Source: Exiguobacterium sp. KRL4 (GTDB lineage Bacteria; Bacillota; Bacilli; Exiguobacteriales; Exiguobacteriaceae). Taken from it: 64,000 nucleotides of DNA. The DNA lies in the NCBI RefSeq assembly GCF_001870785.1, contig NZ_MOLV01000002.1, positions 1 to 64,000 on the forward strand. Direction: 5' to 3'. Both the position numbers and the translations under genes were made by a program. Below the pieces are notes generated by a model. That model was not told where the DNA came from and did not search any database. It saw only the letters and a list, made by a program, of their open reading frames with translations. Positions within the stretch are counted from its first letter, which is position 1, and every line of letters starts with the position of its first letter. This document shows positions 42,339-51,490 of the stretch, one piece after another.

Positions 42339-43223
42339 GTGAGGGAACAACTGGAGACATTTATCGACTATTTAGTGATTGAACGGCAGATGTCGGCGAA
42401 TACGGCAGCTGCGTATCGAAATGATTTGAACCAGTACTTGACGACATTGGAGCGGGAAGGGATGTCTTCTGCGGAAGACGTCACACGGCACCATATCGTC
42501 CTTCACATCGAATCTCTGTTAGACGCACAAAAGTCGCGCTCGACCGTTCGACGATCAACGAGTTCGATTCGGTCGTTCCATCAGTTTTTAGTGGAACGGC
42601 AAATCGTCCGACACGATCCGTCACGGCATTTAGATTTACCGAAACCGGATAAAAAACTGCCGGTCGTCTGGAGTCAAACGGATATCGTCCGTCTGCTCGA
42701 TTCAGTCGTCGGAAATGATCCGCTCGTCCGTCGTGATGCGGCGATGCTTGAGTTGCTGTACGGCACCGGCATGCGTGTCAGTGAACTGTTACAACTGACG
42801 CTAAATGATTTGCAGCTCGAACTGGGTTACTTATCTTGTCTTGGAAAAGGGAATAAAACACGGATCATCCCGATTAGTCAGACGGCGATTGACAGTGTCA
42901 CGACCTATCTCGAGTTAGCGCGGAATAGTTTGGGGGGACAACAGACCGACTATGTCTTCCTGAACAGCCGGGGCGATCGTTTATCGCGACAAGGCTTTTG
43001 GAAGATGATTAAACGTCGTGCCAAAGAAGCGGGGATTGAAAAAGAAATCACCCCCCATGTCTTGCGTCATTCGTTTGCGACCCATCTCCTTGAGAACGGG
43101 GCCGATTTACGGGTCGTTCAGGAAATGCTCGGTCACGCGGATTTGTCGACGACCCAGATGTATACGCATGTCAATAAAGCAAGACTTCACGAGGTCTATA
43201 AGAACCATCATCCACGCGCGTGA
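42339..43223 (+). CDS. xerD: Site-specific tyrosine recombinase XerD
   Basis: 294 residues; resolves chromosome dimers at dif with XerC and FtsK. N-terminal SAM-like domain (LVIERQMSANTAAAYRNDLNQYL), then the catalytic domain with R in GTGMRVSELL, HVLRHSFATHLL and the nucleophile Y in MYTHVNK. Start taken as GTG 42339 after GAGGATG, giving the same N-terminus as B. subtilis XerD (M..QL..F); the ATG at 42330 has no proper ribosome binding site. A hairpin overlaps its stop codon. Confidence 0.9.
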   Translation: MREQLETFIDYLVIERQMSANTAAAYRNDLNQYLTTLEREGMSSAEDVTRHHIVLHIESLLDAQKSRSTVRRSTSSIRSFHQFLVERQIVRHDPSRHLDLPKPDKKLPVVWSQTDIVRLLDSVVGNDPLVRRDAAMLELLYGTGMRVSELLQLTLNDLQLELGYLSCLGKGNKTRIIPISQTAIDSVTTYLELARNSLGGQQTDYVFLNSRGDRLSRQGFWKMIKRRAKEAGIEKEITPHVLRHSFATHLLENGADLRVVQEMLGHADLSTTQMYTHVNKARLHEVYKNHHPRA

Positions 43224-43230
43224 TGGTTCT
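43201..43230. other. Hairpin spanning the xerD stop codon
   Basis: AGAACCATCA and TGATGGTTCT are perfect complements around a ten-base GC-rich loop that contains the stop. No T tract follows immediately. May serve as a weak terminator or 3' stabiliser. Confidence 0.5.
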
Positions 43231-43241
43231 GCGTTAAAAAG

Positions 43242-43255
43242 GTCTGACTTCAGAC
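43242..43255. promoter_or_regulatory. Palindrome upstream of the nucleoside genes
   Basis: GTCTGA-CT-TCAGAC, a 14-bp dyad 92 bp upstream of the deoB start. A candidate operator for a nucleoside regulator. Confidence 0.35.
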
Positions 43256-43346
43256 AAATAGATGGTTTGGTCTAGACTGTTTACGGGAAAATTGTAACGG
43301 GATTTGTCTTGTTTAGTAAGAATTATGGATTAGGAGGAATTTTAAC

Positions 43347-44519
43347 ATGGCTCAATCATTTAAACGGATCTTTTTAGTCGTCATGGATTCAGTAGGGATC
43401 GGCGAAGCGCCGGACGCAGAACAATTTGGTGATGTAGGTGCACACACGCTTGGGCACATTGCGCAAGAGCGTAATGGACTCAATATGCCGCATCTCGCTA
43501 AACTCGGTCTGTCGCATATCGAACCGGTTCAAGGTGTATCAGCAGAACACGCACCGCTTGCTTCTTATGGAAAGATGGAAGAAGTGTCGGCCGGAAAAGA
43601 TACGATGACGGGACACTGGGAAATCATGGGCTTACGGATCGATACACCATTCCGCGTCTTCGAAAAATTCCCGGAAGATTTGATTGGTCGTCTTGAAACG
43701 TTTTCTGGTCGCAAAATCATTGGGAACAAACCCGCTTCTGGTACAGAGATTTTGGACGAACTCGGTCAAGAACATGTTGAGACAGGCGCCTTGATCGTCT
43801 ATACGTCTGCCGATTCCGTTCTCCAAATCGCGGCACACGAAGAAGTTGTACCGCTCGAAGAATTGTACCGGATTTGCGAATATGCACGTGATATCACACG
43901 CGATGACCCATATATGCTCGGTCGAATCATTGCCCGCCCGTTTCTCGGCGAACAAGGGGCTTGGGTCCGGACATCCAATCGTCACGACTATGCCTTGAAA
44001 CCGTTTGACCGGACTGTCATGAACGAACTCGAAACAGCAGGACTCGATGTCATCTCACTCGGGAAAATCGCGGATATCTTTGACGGTGAAGGCGTGACGG
44101 ACGCCATCCGGACGAAATCAAATATGGATGGAATGGATCAGCTCGTCAACCAACTCGACCGCGACTTTACAGGACTCTGCTTCTTGAACCTCGTCGATTT
44201 TGATGCCTTGTTCGGTCACCGCCGTGATCCACAAGGATACGGTCAGGCGCTCGAAGAATTTGATGCCCGTCTGCCGGAAGTCTTTGATCGTCTTCAGGAA
44301 GATGATTTGTTGATCATCACAGCGGATCATGGAAATGACCCGGTTCATCCGGGAACGGATCATACACGTGAGTATGTGCCACTCCTTGCCTACCGGAAAA
44401 ATGGTGTTGCAAATGATTTGGGAATTCGTTCGACGTTTGCGGATCTTGGTGCGACGGTTGCCGATAACTTCAACGTGAAGATGCCGGCACACGGTAAGAG
44501 TTTCTTAACAGAACTTTAA
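43347..44519 (+). CDS. deoB: Phosphopentomutase
   Basis: 390 residues, an alkaline-phosphatase-superfamily mutase that converts (deoxy)ribose-1-phosphate to the 5-phosphate. [12 protein letters not shown] (metal D), [13 protein letters not shown] (with the phosphorylated Thr), ITADHGNDP and [12 protein letters not shown] are diagnostic. RBS TAGGAGGAA. First gene of the deoB-pupG-pdp nucleoside catabolism run; the 20-bp gap to the next gene has its own ribosome binding site. Confidence 0.95.
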   Translation: MAQSFKRIFLVVMDSVGIGEAPDAEQFGDVGAHTLGHIAQERNGLNMPHLAKLGLSHIEPVQGVSAEHAPLASYGKMEEVSAGKDTMTGHWEIMGLRIDTPFRVFEKFPEDLIGRLETFSGRKIIGNKPASGTEILDELGQEHVETGALIVYTSADSVLQIAAHEEVVPLEELYRICEYARDITRDDPYMLGRIIARPFLGEQGAWVRTSNRHDYALKPFDRTVMNELETAGLDVISLGKIADIFDGEGVTDAIRTKSNMDGMDQLVNQLDRDFTGLCFLNLVDFDALFGHRRDPQGYGQALEEFDARLPEVFDRLQEDDLLIITADHGNDPVHPGTDHTREYVPLLAYRKNGVANDLGIRSTFADLGATVADNFNVKMPAHGKSFLTEL

Positions 44520-44538
44520 TTTTAAGGGAGCGATTCAG

Positions 44539-45351
44539 ATGACAGTCAATTGGAATGAAACACGTTCGTATTTAGAAAGCAAGATGCAAGCGAAACCGGA
44601 AATCGGTTTGATTCTCGGTTCAGGACTCGGTGTCCTTGCAGATGACATCGAAAATCCGATTGCGATTCCTTACAGCGATATCCCGAACTTCCCCGTGTCG
44701 ACGGTCGAAGGCCATGCGGGGCAACTGGTCTTCGGAACGCTCGAAGGGAAACAAGTCGTCGCGATGCAAGGACGGTTCCACTTCTACGAAGGCTACTCGA
44801 TGGAAATGGTTACGTTCCCGGTCCGTGTCATGAAAGCGATTGGTGTCGAAACACTGATCGTCACGAATGCAGCCGGTGCCTGCAACGAAGCATTTGAACC
44901 GGGTGATTTGATGTTGATCACGGATCATATCAACTTCTTCGGAACAAACCCGTTGATCGGGAAAAACGTGGATGAGATGGGACCACGTTTCCCGGATATG
45001 TCAAAACCGTATGATACAGAGCTGTTGCGTCTTGCGCAAGAAACGGCAGATGAATTAGGCATTCGAGTTCGTCAAGGCGTCTACTTCGGGAACACAGGAC
45101 CGACATACGAAACACCGGCCGAAGTTAAACTCGCCCGGTTATTAGGTGGAGATGTCGTCGGGATGTCGACGGTTCCGGAAGTCATCGTCGCCCGTCACGC
45201 GGATATGCGAGTGCTTGGAATTTCGTGTGTCTCGAACATGGCAGCAGGGATTCTCGATCAACCACTTCATCATGATGAAGTCATGGAAACAACAGAACGT
45301 GTCCGAGCGCATTTCTTGTCGCTTGTCCGTGGTTCAATTAAAAAAATGTAA
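44539..45351 (+). CDS. pupG: Purine nucleoside phosphorylase
   Basis: 270 residues. ILGSGLGVLADDIENP, VEGHAGQLVFGTLEGK, MQGRFHFYEGYS, VTNAAGACNEAFEPGDLMLITDHINF and GPTYETPAE are the trimeric PNP-II signature. Phosphorolyses purine (deoxy)nucleosides to base and sugar-1-phosphate, feeding DeoB. RBS AAGGGAG; also named punA in Bacillus. Confidence 0.95.
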   Translation: MTVNWNETRSYLESKMQAKPEIGLILGSGLGVLADDIENPIAIPYSDIPNFPVSTVEGHAGQLVFGTLEGKQVVAMQGRFHFYEGYSMEMVTFPVRVMKAIGVETLIVTNAAGACNEAFEPGDLMLITDHINFFGTNPLIGKNVDEMGPRFPDMSKPYDTELLRLAQETADELGIRVRQGVYFGNTGPTYETPAEVKLARLLGGDVVGMSTVPEVIVARHADMRVLGISCVSNMAAGILDQPLHHDEVMETTERVRAHFLSLVRGSIKKM

Positions 45352-45381
45352 GCACGAATTATCCTAGAGGAGGAATTTATT

Positions 45382-46683
45382 ATGCGTATGGTAGATTTGA
45401 TTGCAACAAAACGGGACGGCGGCGAGTTATCAACAGCCGATATTAAAGCGATGGTTGAAGGATTCACGAATGGTGACATTCCTGATTATCAAATGTCAGC
45501 GATGTCGATGGCGATTTTCTATCAAGGTATGTCGGATCGCGAAATCGCGGATTTGACGATGGCGATGGTCGAATCAGGTGACGTGATTGATTTATCACGG
45601 ATCCACGGTAAAAAAGTCGACAAACACTCAACAGGCGGCGTTGGCGATAAGATCAGTCTGATCGTCGCACCACTTGTCGCGTCAATCGGGATTCCGGTCG
45701 CGAAGATGAGTGGACGTGGTCTTGGTCACACCGGCGGAACAATCGACAAACTCGAAGCATTCCCAGGATTTGATGTGGAGTTGTCGGAAGAAGCATTCGT
45801 TTCGCAAGTCAACGACATCAAGATGGCGATCATCGGTCAAACAGGTAACCTGACGCCGGCAGACAAAAAATTGTACGCCTTACGTGACGTGACAGCGACG
45901 GTCAACTCAATTCCGTTGATCGCAAGCTCGATCATGTCGAAAAAAATCGCAGCCGGTGCCGACAGTATCGTCCTCGACGTCAAAACGGGTTCTGGTGCTT
46001 TCATGAAATCGTTAGATGACGCTAAAGCCCTCGCGACAGAGATGGTCTCGATCGGAAAAAGTGTTAACCGGAAGACGATTGCCGTCATCACGGACATGGA
46101 TCAGCCGCTCGGAAACGAAATCGGAAATGCAAACGAAGTCAAAGAAGCGATCGAAGTGCTACAAGGGAAAGATGTTCGTGATTTGAAAGTCATCGCTTTG
46201 ACGATTGCTTCGCATATGGCAGTCCTTGGTGAGTTCTACCCGACGTTTGACGAAGCATATGCCGATCTCGAGACACGTCTCGCGAACGGAGCAGCACTCG
46301 ACGTCTTCAAGAAGTTCATCGCAGCGCAAGGCGGCGATGCGTCACTCGTCGACGATATGTCAAAAGCACTTGAAACGAAATTCGAAAAAGATTTCGTGGC
46401 GTCTAAAGCAGGATACGTCTCGGAAATCATCGCGGATGAAGTCGGTGTCGCAGCCATGATTCTTGGAGCAGGCCGCGCGACGAAGGCAGATGTCATCGAT
46501 CACGCAGCAAGCGTCACCTTGTTCAAAAAAGTTGGAGACTATGTTGAAGTCGGTGATGTCATCGCGACACTCCGTTCGAACAAAGAAACACTTGATCAAG
46601 CGATCGAAAAAATGGATCATGCGTACCATATCAGTGAGACGAAGCCGGAAGCACGTCCACTCGTTCATGCGGTCATCCAATAA
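45382..46683 (+). CDS. pdp: Pyrimidine-nucleoside phosphorylase
   Basis: 433 residues. KVDKHSTGGVGDKISL, KMSGRGLGHTGGTIDKLE and DVKTGSGAFM are the phosphorylase signature. Breaks uridine and thymidine to base and sugar-1-phosphate. RBS AGAGGAGG. In B. subtilis pdp lies in the dra-nupC-pdp operon; here it follows pupG. A terminator follows. Confidence 0.95.
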   Translation: MRMVDLIATKRDGGELSTADIKAMVEGFTNGDIPDYQMSAMSMAIFYQGMSDREIADLTMAMVESGDVIDLSRIHGKKVDKHSTGGVGDKISLIVAPLVASIGIPVAKMSGRGLGHTGGTIDKLEAFPGFDVELSEEAFVSQVNDIKMAIIGQTGNLTPADKKLYALRDVTATVNSIPLIASSIMSKKIAAGADSIVLDVKTGSGAFMKSLDDAKALATEMVSIGKSVNRKTIAVITDMDQPLGNEIGNANEVKEAIEVLQGKDVRDLKVIALTIASHMAVLGEFYPTFDEAYADLETRLANGAALDVFKKFIAAQGGDASLVDDMSKALETKFEKDFVASKAGYVSEIIADEVGVAAMILGAGRATKADVIDHAASVTLFKKVGDYVEVGDVIATLRSNKETLDQAIEKMDHAYHISETKPEARPLVHAVIQ

Positions 46684-46694
46684 GACGTTTTCTG

Positions 46695-46727
46695 ACAACC
46701 ATTTGGGTTTCTTTCCCAAATGGTTGT
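46695..46727 (+). terminator. Terminator of the nucleoside catabolism genes
   Basis: ACAACCATTTGGG and CCCAAATGGTTGT, 13-bp perfect stem, followed by TTTTTTTG. Confidence 0.9.
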
Positions 46728-46769
46728 TTTTTTGTTATAGTAAAATAAATGACGTAGGGGGGAATACAG

Positions 46770-47774
46770 ATGAAACCAAAAAAACTAACTGTCGGCGATA
46801 CGATTGCGATCCTCTCACCGGCATCCGCGGTCGCAGCTTACGTACCGCGTCGTCTCCAACGGGGAATCGAGACACTGGAACGGATGGGCTTTCAGGTCCT
46901 CGTGATGCCGAACACGACAGCGGTCCACAGTCATACGGCAGGAACGATCGGCGAACGGATCCAGGATTTACATATGGCGTTTCAAAATCCGGATGTCAAA
47001 GCGATCATTGCGACGATCGGCGGTTTTAACTCACATCAGTTGCTTGATGAGCTTGATTACGAGTTAATCCGCAATAATCCAAAAATCTTGATGGGCTACA
47101 GCGATATTACGGCTCTTCTGTCCGGGATTCATACGAAAACCGGTTTGACGACGTTCGTCGGACCAGCTATTTTACCGCAATTTGGTCAATTGCATGGACT
47201 TGACGCGTATACAAAAAAGTGGTTTGAAAAAACATTGATGCAGACCGGACCGATTGGTCAAATCGAATCGTCCGACGAATGGACGGATGAAACCTTACGC
47301 TGGGACGTCGCGGACGACCGGGAGCGGACACATGTCGACAATGACGGATACCTCGTCGCACGTGCGGGAAAGGGGACGGGTTCAATCCTCGCCGGAAACC
47401 TCGGAACACTGTTATTGCTTGCTGGTACACCGTACATGCCGTCATTTGACGGTGTCGTCCTGATGCTTGAAGACGACGAAAGTGAGACGCCGGAGACGAT
47501 CGACCGGTACTTCACGCAGCTGCGTCATCTTGGGGCTTATGACAAGATATCAGCCCTTGTCGTCGGCCGTTTTTCCCGCAAAGTCGAGTTTGATCCGGAC
47601 TTCCCTTTGAAAGACATCATTTTGCGGGCGACACGCGGCTACGATTTCCCGATTGTGCTTGAAGCAGACTTCGGACATACGGATCCGGTCCTGACGTTAC
47701 CGAACGGGATTCGGGCGACCGTCGAGGCAAATGAAGCGGTTGTCCTCGAAATTCTCGAATCGGCAGTGGAATGA
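46770..47774 (+). CDS. LD-carboxypeptidase (S66 family)
   Basis: 334 residues. The nucleophile Ser is in MGYSDITALLSG; the other catalytic residues are Glu in VVLMLEDDESET and His in ADFGHTDPVLTLPNG. S66 enzymes remove the D-alanine of the peptidoglycan tetrapeptide (LdcA) or detoxify microcin C (MccF). The N-terminal KLTVGDTIAILSPASAVAA is standard. RBS GGGGGG. Stand-alone gene. Confidence 0.9.
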   Translation: MKPKKLTVGDTIAILSPASAVAAYVPRRLQRGIETLERMGFQVLVMPNTTAVHSHTAGTIGERIQDLHMAFQNPDVKAIIATIGGFNSHQLLDELDYELIRNNPKILMGYSDITALLSGIHTKTGLTTFVGPAILPQFGQLHGLDAYTKKWFEKTLMQTGPIGQIESSDEWTDETLRWDVADDRERTHVDNDGYLVARAGKGTGSILAGNLGTLLLLAGTPYMPSFDGVVLMLEDDESETPETIDRYFTQLRHLGAYDKISALVVGRFSRKVEFDPDFPLKDIILRATRGYDFPIVLEADFGHTDPVLTLPNGIRATVEANEAVVLEILESAVE

Positions 47775-47881
47775 GTAAAAAACCTGCGTTTTGAGTAAAG
47801 GTTTGATACACTAGATAACGAAGCCATGATAGATGTCGTGGCGAACACCATTAGCTGAAAAGCGCGAAAGGTTGGTATACG

Positions 47882-48319
47882 ATGCAAAAAACTGGATATA
47901 TCTTATTAGAAGACGGAAATAAAATTGAGTTTGAATTGTTTAACGACGACGCACCGATCACAACAGAAAACTTTGAGAACCTTGCGAACTCGAACTTCTA
48001 CGATGGATTGAACTTCCACCGTGTCATCCCGGGCTTCGTCTCACAAGGCGGTTGCCCGATCGGAAACGGAACGGGTGGTTCTGGTAAGACGATTCCGTGT
48101 GAAACGTCAACATCATACCCGCACAAACACAAAGCCGGTTCGCTTTCAATGGCGCACGCAGGCCGTAACACAGGATCAAGCCAATTCTTCGTCGTCCACG
48201 AGCCACAGCCGCATCTCGACGGTGTGCACACAGTCTTCGGACAAGTGACGTCAGGTCTTGAACATGCTCAAAAAATGAAGCAAGGCGCCGGCATTAAAGA
48301 AATTCGCGTCGAAGCGTAA
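47882..48319 (+). CDS. ppiB: Peptidyl-prolyl cis-trans isomerase, cyclophilin
   Basis: 145 residues. FYDGLNFHRVIPGFVSQGGCP, GSLSMAHAGRNTGSSQFFV and HLDGVHTVFGQV contain the active-site R, F, Q and H. Cytoplasmic foldase, no signal peptide. Same position near the scp region as in B. subtilis. Confidence 0.95.
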   Translation: MQKTGYILLEDGNKIEFELFNDDAPITTENFENLANSNFYDGLNFHRVIPGFVSQGGCPIGNGTGGSGKTIPCETSTSYPHKHKAGSLSMAHAGRNTGSSQFFVVHEPQPHLDGVHTVFGQVTSGLEHAQKMKQGAGIKEIRVEA

Positions 48320-48328
48320 GTCATTCCT

Positions 48329-48356
48329 CTCCTTCTTTGATGAAAGAAGGGGAGTT
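48329..48356 (+). terminator. ppiB terminator
   Basis: CTCCTTCTTT and AAAGAAGGGGAG around GATG, followed by eight Ts. Confidence 0.85.
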
Positions 48357-48416
48357 TTTTTTCGGTTGATTACGGGAATTCATAAAAAGAATCAAAAAAC
48401 AAAGGGGCGATCCATA

Positions 48417-48950
48417 ATGCGTCTAGCAGGAAAAAAGATTATCCAGCTTGTCAGTAATGATTTTGAGGATTTAGAACTGTGGTACCCGGTCCACCGGTTA
48501 CGGGAAGAAGGGGCCGTCGTTGAGATCGTCGGTGAAAAGGCCGATGAAAAATACATCGGAAAATACGGTGTACCAATCGTCTCGGACAAGGCATTTGAAG
48601 ATATCACACCGTCCGACTATGATGCGATTCTCGTACCGGGAGGCTGGTCACCGGATCTATTGCGCCGGTTTGATTCCGTACTTGCCATGGTCCGCCATTT
48701 TGATCAAACGAAACAACCGATTGGTCAGATCTGTCATGCCGGTTGGGTCTTGATTTCAGCAGGTGTCTTAGAAGGAGTCAACGTCACGAGTACACCAGGG
48801 ATCAAGGATGATATGACGAATGCGGGAGCCGTTTGGCACGATCAAGCCGTTGTCGTGGATGGACATATCGTATCCAGCCGTCGGCCACCCGATTTACCAG
48901 ATTACATGCGCGAATTCATCACAGTCCTTGAGGCTTCGAAAAAAGCGTAA
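48417..48950 (+). CDS. DJ-1/PfpI-family protein (PfpI endopeptidase type)
   Basis: 177 residues. DFEDLELWYPVHRLREEGA, ILVPGGWSPDLLRR and the nucleophile IC-HAGWVL with the preceding G-x-C-H elbow; STPGIKDDMTNAGA is the PfpI/YfkM pattern. Likely protein/methylglyoxal deglycase or general stress protein. Start at 48417 after AAGGGG; the frame is open upstream. Differs from the Hsp31-type gene at 39333. Confidence 0.9.
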   Translation: MRLAGKKIIQLVSNDFEDLELWYPVHRLREEGAVVEIVGEKADEKYIGKYGVPIVSDKAFEDITPSDYDAILVPGGWSPDLLRRFDSVLAMVRHFDQTKQPIGQICHAGWVLISAGVLEGVNVTSTPGIKDDMTNAGAVWHDQAVVVDGHIVSSRRPPDLPDYMREFITVLEASKKA

Positions 48951-48995
48951 GCAGCCGTCGAAGAACACGCAAAAGTTGATCTTTAAGCGGAACGT

Positions 48996-49020
48996 GGGGC
49001 GGATTTTTTAATCCAGCCCC
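48996..49020 (+). terminator. Terminator of the PfpI gene
   Basis: GGGGC-GGATT and AATCC-A-GCCCC around TTTT. An outer stem AAGAACA (48961-48967) and TGTTCTT (49021-49027) extends it. The remaining gap to ribT (about 200 bp) shows no gene. Confidence 0.65.
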
Positions 49021-49233
49021 TGTTCTTGTCTAGACACGATCACTGACCGGTGGAAATAAGGATATCGCCCGAGGAAATCATCTCAAGCGGACGATGATAC
49101 GCCGGATTTCATTCTGATTTTTGTATGAATGGACAAAAAAATGAGGTAATTTGACCCGAGAAGGTGTAGAATAAACAAGTCTCAGTCGATCATACTCCTG
49201 AGAGTTGTTGAAACTAGGAAGGTGTAGAATCAG

Positions 49234-49581
49234 ATGCTCGTAAAATATAAAAAGTTGAATGAACGGACCGCGATGGGGTTAATCGCTTTTTCGTGTGAAG
49301 TGAAGGATCCAAAGTATTTGCTTGAAACGGTTCAAACCTATGAACAAGATGAAAATCAACAGTTGTATCTCTATAAACAAGATGAAGACTTTATCGGAAT
49401 CATCGGGTTTCAATTAGTGGATGGCCACGCTGAATTGAAACATATCGCCTTGTCCCCTTCCTTCCGGGGAGAACGTATGTCTTACATGTTGCTTGATGCG
49501 GCAGAAAAGATGATGCGAATGGAGATTACAGGGGCAACGGAAGAAACCAGTCGGCTTGTTGAAAAGTGGAAAACCCAATAA
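49234..49581 (+). CDS. ribT: RibT-like GNAT-family acetyltransferase
   Basis: 115 residues that match B. subtilis RibT across the whole length: MLVKYKKLNERTAMGL, EQDENQQLYLYKQDEDFIGIIG, and GNAT block IALSPSFRGERMSYMLLDAAEK. RibT in B. subtilis ends the riboflavin operon and has been assigned to acetylate or process an unknown metabolite. Here the rib genes and an FMN riboswitch are absent upstream. Slightly shorter at the C-terminus. Confidence 0.85.
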   Translation: MLVKYKKLNERTAMGLIAFSCEVKDPKYLLETVQTYEQDENQQLYLYKQDEDFIGIIGFQLVDGHAELKHIALSPSFRGERMSYMLLDAAEKMMRMEITGATEETSRLVEKWKTQ

Positions 49582-49613
49582 AAACCGGTCCATGTAGTTT
49601 CGGACCGGTTTTT
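49581..49613. terminator. Bidirectional terminator between ribT and the DUF309 gene
   Basis: AAAACCGGTCC and GGACCGGTTTT, 11-bp perfect stem, with T runs on both sides, in a 32-bp gap between stop codons. Confidence 0.85.
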
Positions 49614-50078
49614 TCATTTCCTTGCCCGTTCAGCCAGAGCCATCTGTCTCGCCGTGATGACATCTTGTCGATCACGTAACACATGCTTATGCAGTAAAAA
49701 GGATGGGTCGTGCCGATATTCAATCGGAAGTTCTTTGACACGTCGCGTCAAGTCGTCCGTTAACGGTAACGGCAAGTGCTGATAGTCGGGCTGAGTGAAC
49801 AGCGGTTGTAACGCAAGTAGACGGTCAACGTCGATGCCGTGACCCGTCAACGCTCCCTTGTGACGCGTGATTTTTTGAAAGGCTTTCGGATAGGTCCGCA
49901 TGGCACCGGGTAAGTTCCCCCGGCGATGATGGTACCGTGCGACCGCAAGTTGGATCAAGGCGACGAGGGCCTCATCTTGTCGATGACCTGCTTGCCACAG
50001 TTCTTCAAGCACTTCATGGCATTCAAAATAGTCCTGTTGCACATTAAATTCAAAAGCGAATTGTTCGATTGGATGCAT
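49614..50078 (-). CDS. DUF309 protein (YpuF-like)
   Basis: 154 residues. FNVQQDYFECHEVLEELWQAG and LVALIQLAVARYHHRRGN are the DUF309 helices, which hold a possible metal or substrate histidine. The start is the ATG at 50078 after GGAGGTGCACC. In B. subtilis ypuF lies between ribT and scpA in the same direction; here the gene is inverted. No known function. Confidence 0.85.
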   Translation of the reverse strand: MHPIEQFAFEFNVQQDYFECHEVLEELWQAGHRQDEALVALIQLAVARYHHRRGNLPGAMRTYPKAFQKITRHKGALTGHGIDVDRLLALQPLFTQPDYQHLPLPLTDDLTRRVKELPIEYRHDPSFLLHKHVLRDRQDVITARQMALAERARK

Positions 50079-50172
50079 CGGTGCACCTCCTTTCCTTTTA
50101 ATATAGCATAGTCGAAGTAGCGTGATGTGTGGTATACTAAGGCGCAAAAAACGTTGATGGGCAGGGAGAATC

Positions 50173-50928
50173 ATGGAATCATACAGTGTAAAGATGGATG
50201 CGTTTGAAGGCCCGTTGGATTTGTTGTTACATTTGATTGGTAAACTAGAGATTGACCTGTATGATATTTCAGTATCGATCGTGACGGATCAGTATGTGTC
50301 CTATATCCGGGCGATGCAGCATCTGGAACTGGACGTGGCAAGTGAATATCTTGTCATGGCAGCAACGCTCTTGCAATTAAAAAGTAAACAACTGTTACCT
50401 GTCGAACAGACAGATTTCGAAGAAGTTCCTGATTTTGAGGAGGATCCGACACGAGAAGGGTTGATTCAGCAACTGATTGAATATAAAGCATACAAGGAAG
50501 CGGCACTTGTCCTGAAAGAAAAAGAAGAAGCCCGACTTGAACTTTTTTCAAAACAGCCAGAAGACTTGATGGCGTACCTCGATGCGGACTCACATGATTA
50601 TAGCGGTAACCTGTCCTTTAGTGACTTGTTGCGTGCTTATGAAAAAATGCGTCAACGTGTCGCCTGGAAGGTACGTCGCTCAAAAACCGTCAAACGGGAA
50701 GAGCGGACGCTTGAGCAACAGATGGTTCATGTTTCGGAATATGTCTTCGCGAATGACGGGACGACCTTTTTTGGTTTCTTTACGGAGCAACCGACCGTCG
50801 AAGAGTTGGTCGTCAGTTTCTTGGCAGTGCTCGAACTCGTCAAACAACGGGTCGTCGCCTGCGAACAGATGAACGACGACATCTTGCTGCGTGCCTTAGT
50901 GAAGGAGGAGAATCAGATTGGCGTATGA
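50173..50928 (+). CDS. scpA: Segregation and condensation protein A
   Basis: 251 residues. The kleisin of the SMC-ScpAB condensin: N-terminal [22 protein letters not shown] and [18 protein letters not shown] bind the SMC neck, and the C-terminal winged helix ([17 protein letters not shown]) binds SMC head. Central region (about 90-170) is acidic and helical. Overlaps scpB by 11 bp. Confidence 0.95.
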   Translation: MESYSVKMDAFEGPLDLLLHLIGKLEIDLYDISVSIVTDQYVSYIRAMQHLELDVASEYLVMAATLLQLKSKQLLPVEQTDFEEVPDFEEDPTREGLIQQLIEYKAYKEAALVLKEKEEARLELFSKQPEDLMAYLDADSHDYSGNLSFSDLLRAYEKMRQRVAWKVRRSKTVKREERTLEQQMVHVSEYVFANDGTTFFGFFTEQPTVEELVVSFLAVLELVKQRVVACEQMNDDILLRALVKEENQIGV

Positions 50929-51490
50929 TCGTATCATTGAAAGTTTATTGTTTGTCGTCGGAGACGATGGCATTGATCCACGTGGTCTGAGTCAAGTCCT
51001 TGAAATCAGCGAGGCAGCCGCACGGGAACAGTTACATGCTCTTCAAGCGACGTTTGAAGCTGACGGACGAGTGTTGCAAATCGTCGAATCGGGTGGTGTC
51101 TTTAAGATGGTCACCCGAAAAGAGATGTCGCCGTATGTACAGGCGTATGCCGGTTCGCTTGCAGAAGACAGTCTGTCCCGCGCTGCAATGGAGACACTGG
51201 TCATCATCGCCTACAAACAGCCGGTCACACGGGCCGATATCGAAGTCATCCGTGGGGTCAAGACGGAACGTGTCATTCATACGTTGAGTGCAAAAGGATT
51301 AATTGATGAAGCCGGGCGGGCTAAAGGCGTCGGGCGTGCAAAATTGTATAAGACGACGGATCATTTTTTGGATCACTTCGGACTGAACAGTATCGAAGAG
51401 TTGCCACCGCTCGAGTTTGAAGAAACGTTAGAAGCGGATGGAGACCTATTTTTCCGGAATGAGTCGTCACTAGAGGAGAGAATAAATTAA
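50918..51490 (+). CDS. scpB: Segregation and condensation protein B
   Basis: 190 residues with two winged-helix domains: [24 protein letters not shown] and [29 protein letters not shown]. Dimer that stabilises the SMC-ScpA complex. Ends with the acidic tail typical of the family. One-base overlap with rluB. Confidence 0.95.
   Translation: MAYDRIIESLLFVVGDDGIDPRGLSQVLEISEAAAREQLHALQATFEADGRVLQIVESGGVFKMVTRKEMSPYVQAYAGSLAEDSLSRAAMETLVIIAYKQPVTRADIEVIRGVKTERVIHTLSAKGLIDEAGRAKGVGRAKLYKTTDHFLDHFGLNSIEELPPLEFEETLEADGDLFFRNESSLEERIN

Noticed and set aside
48951-49233. FMN riboswitch upstream of ribT
   Set aside because: Looked for the conserved FMN aptamer blocks (GGGGCAGGGTGAAATTCCC-type) and saw none.
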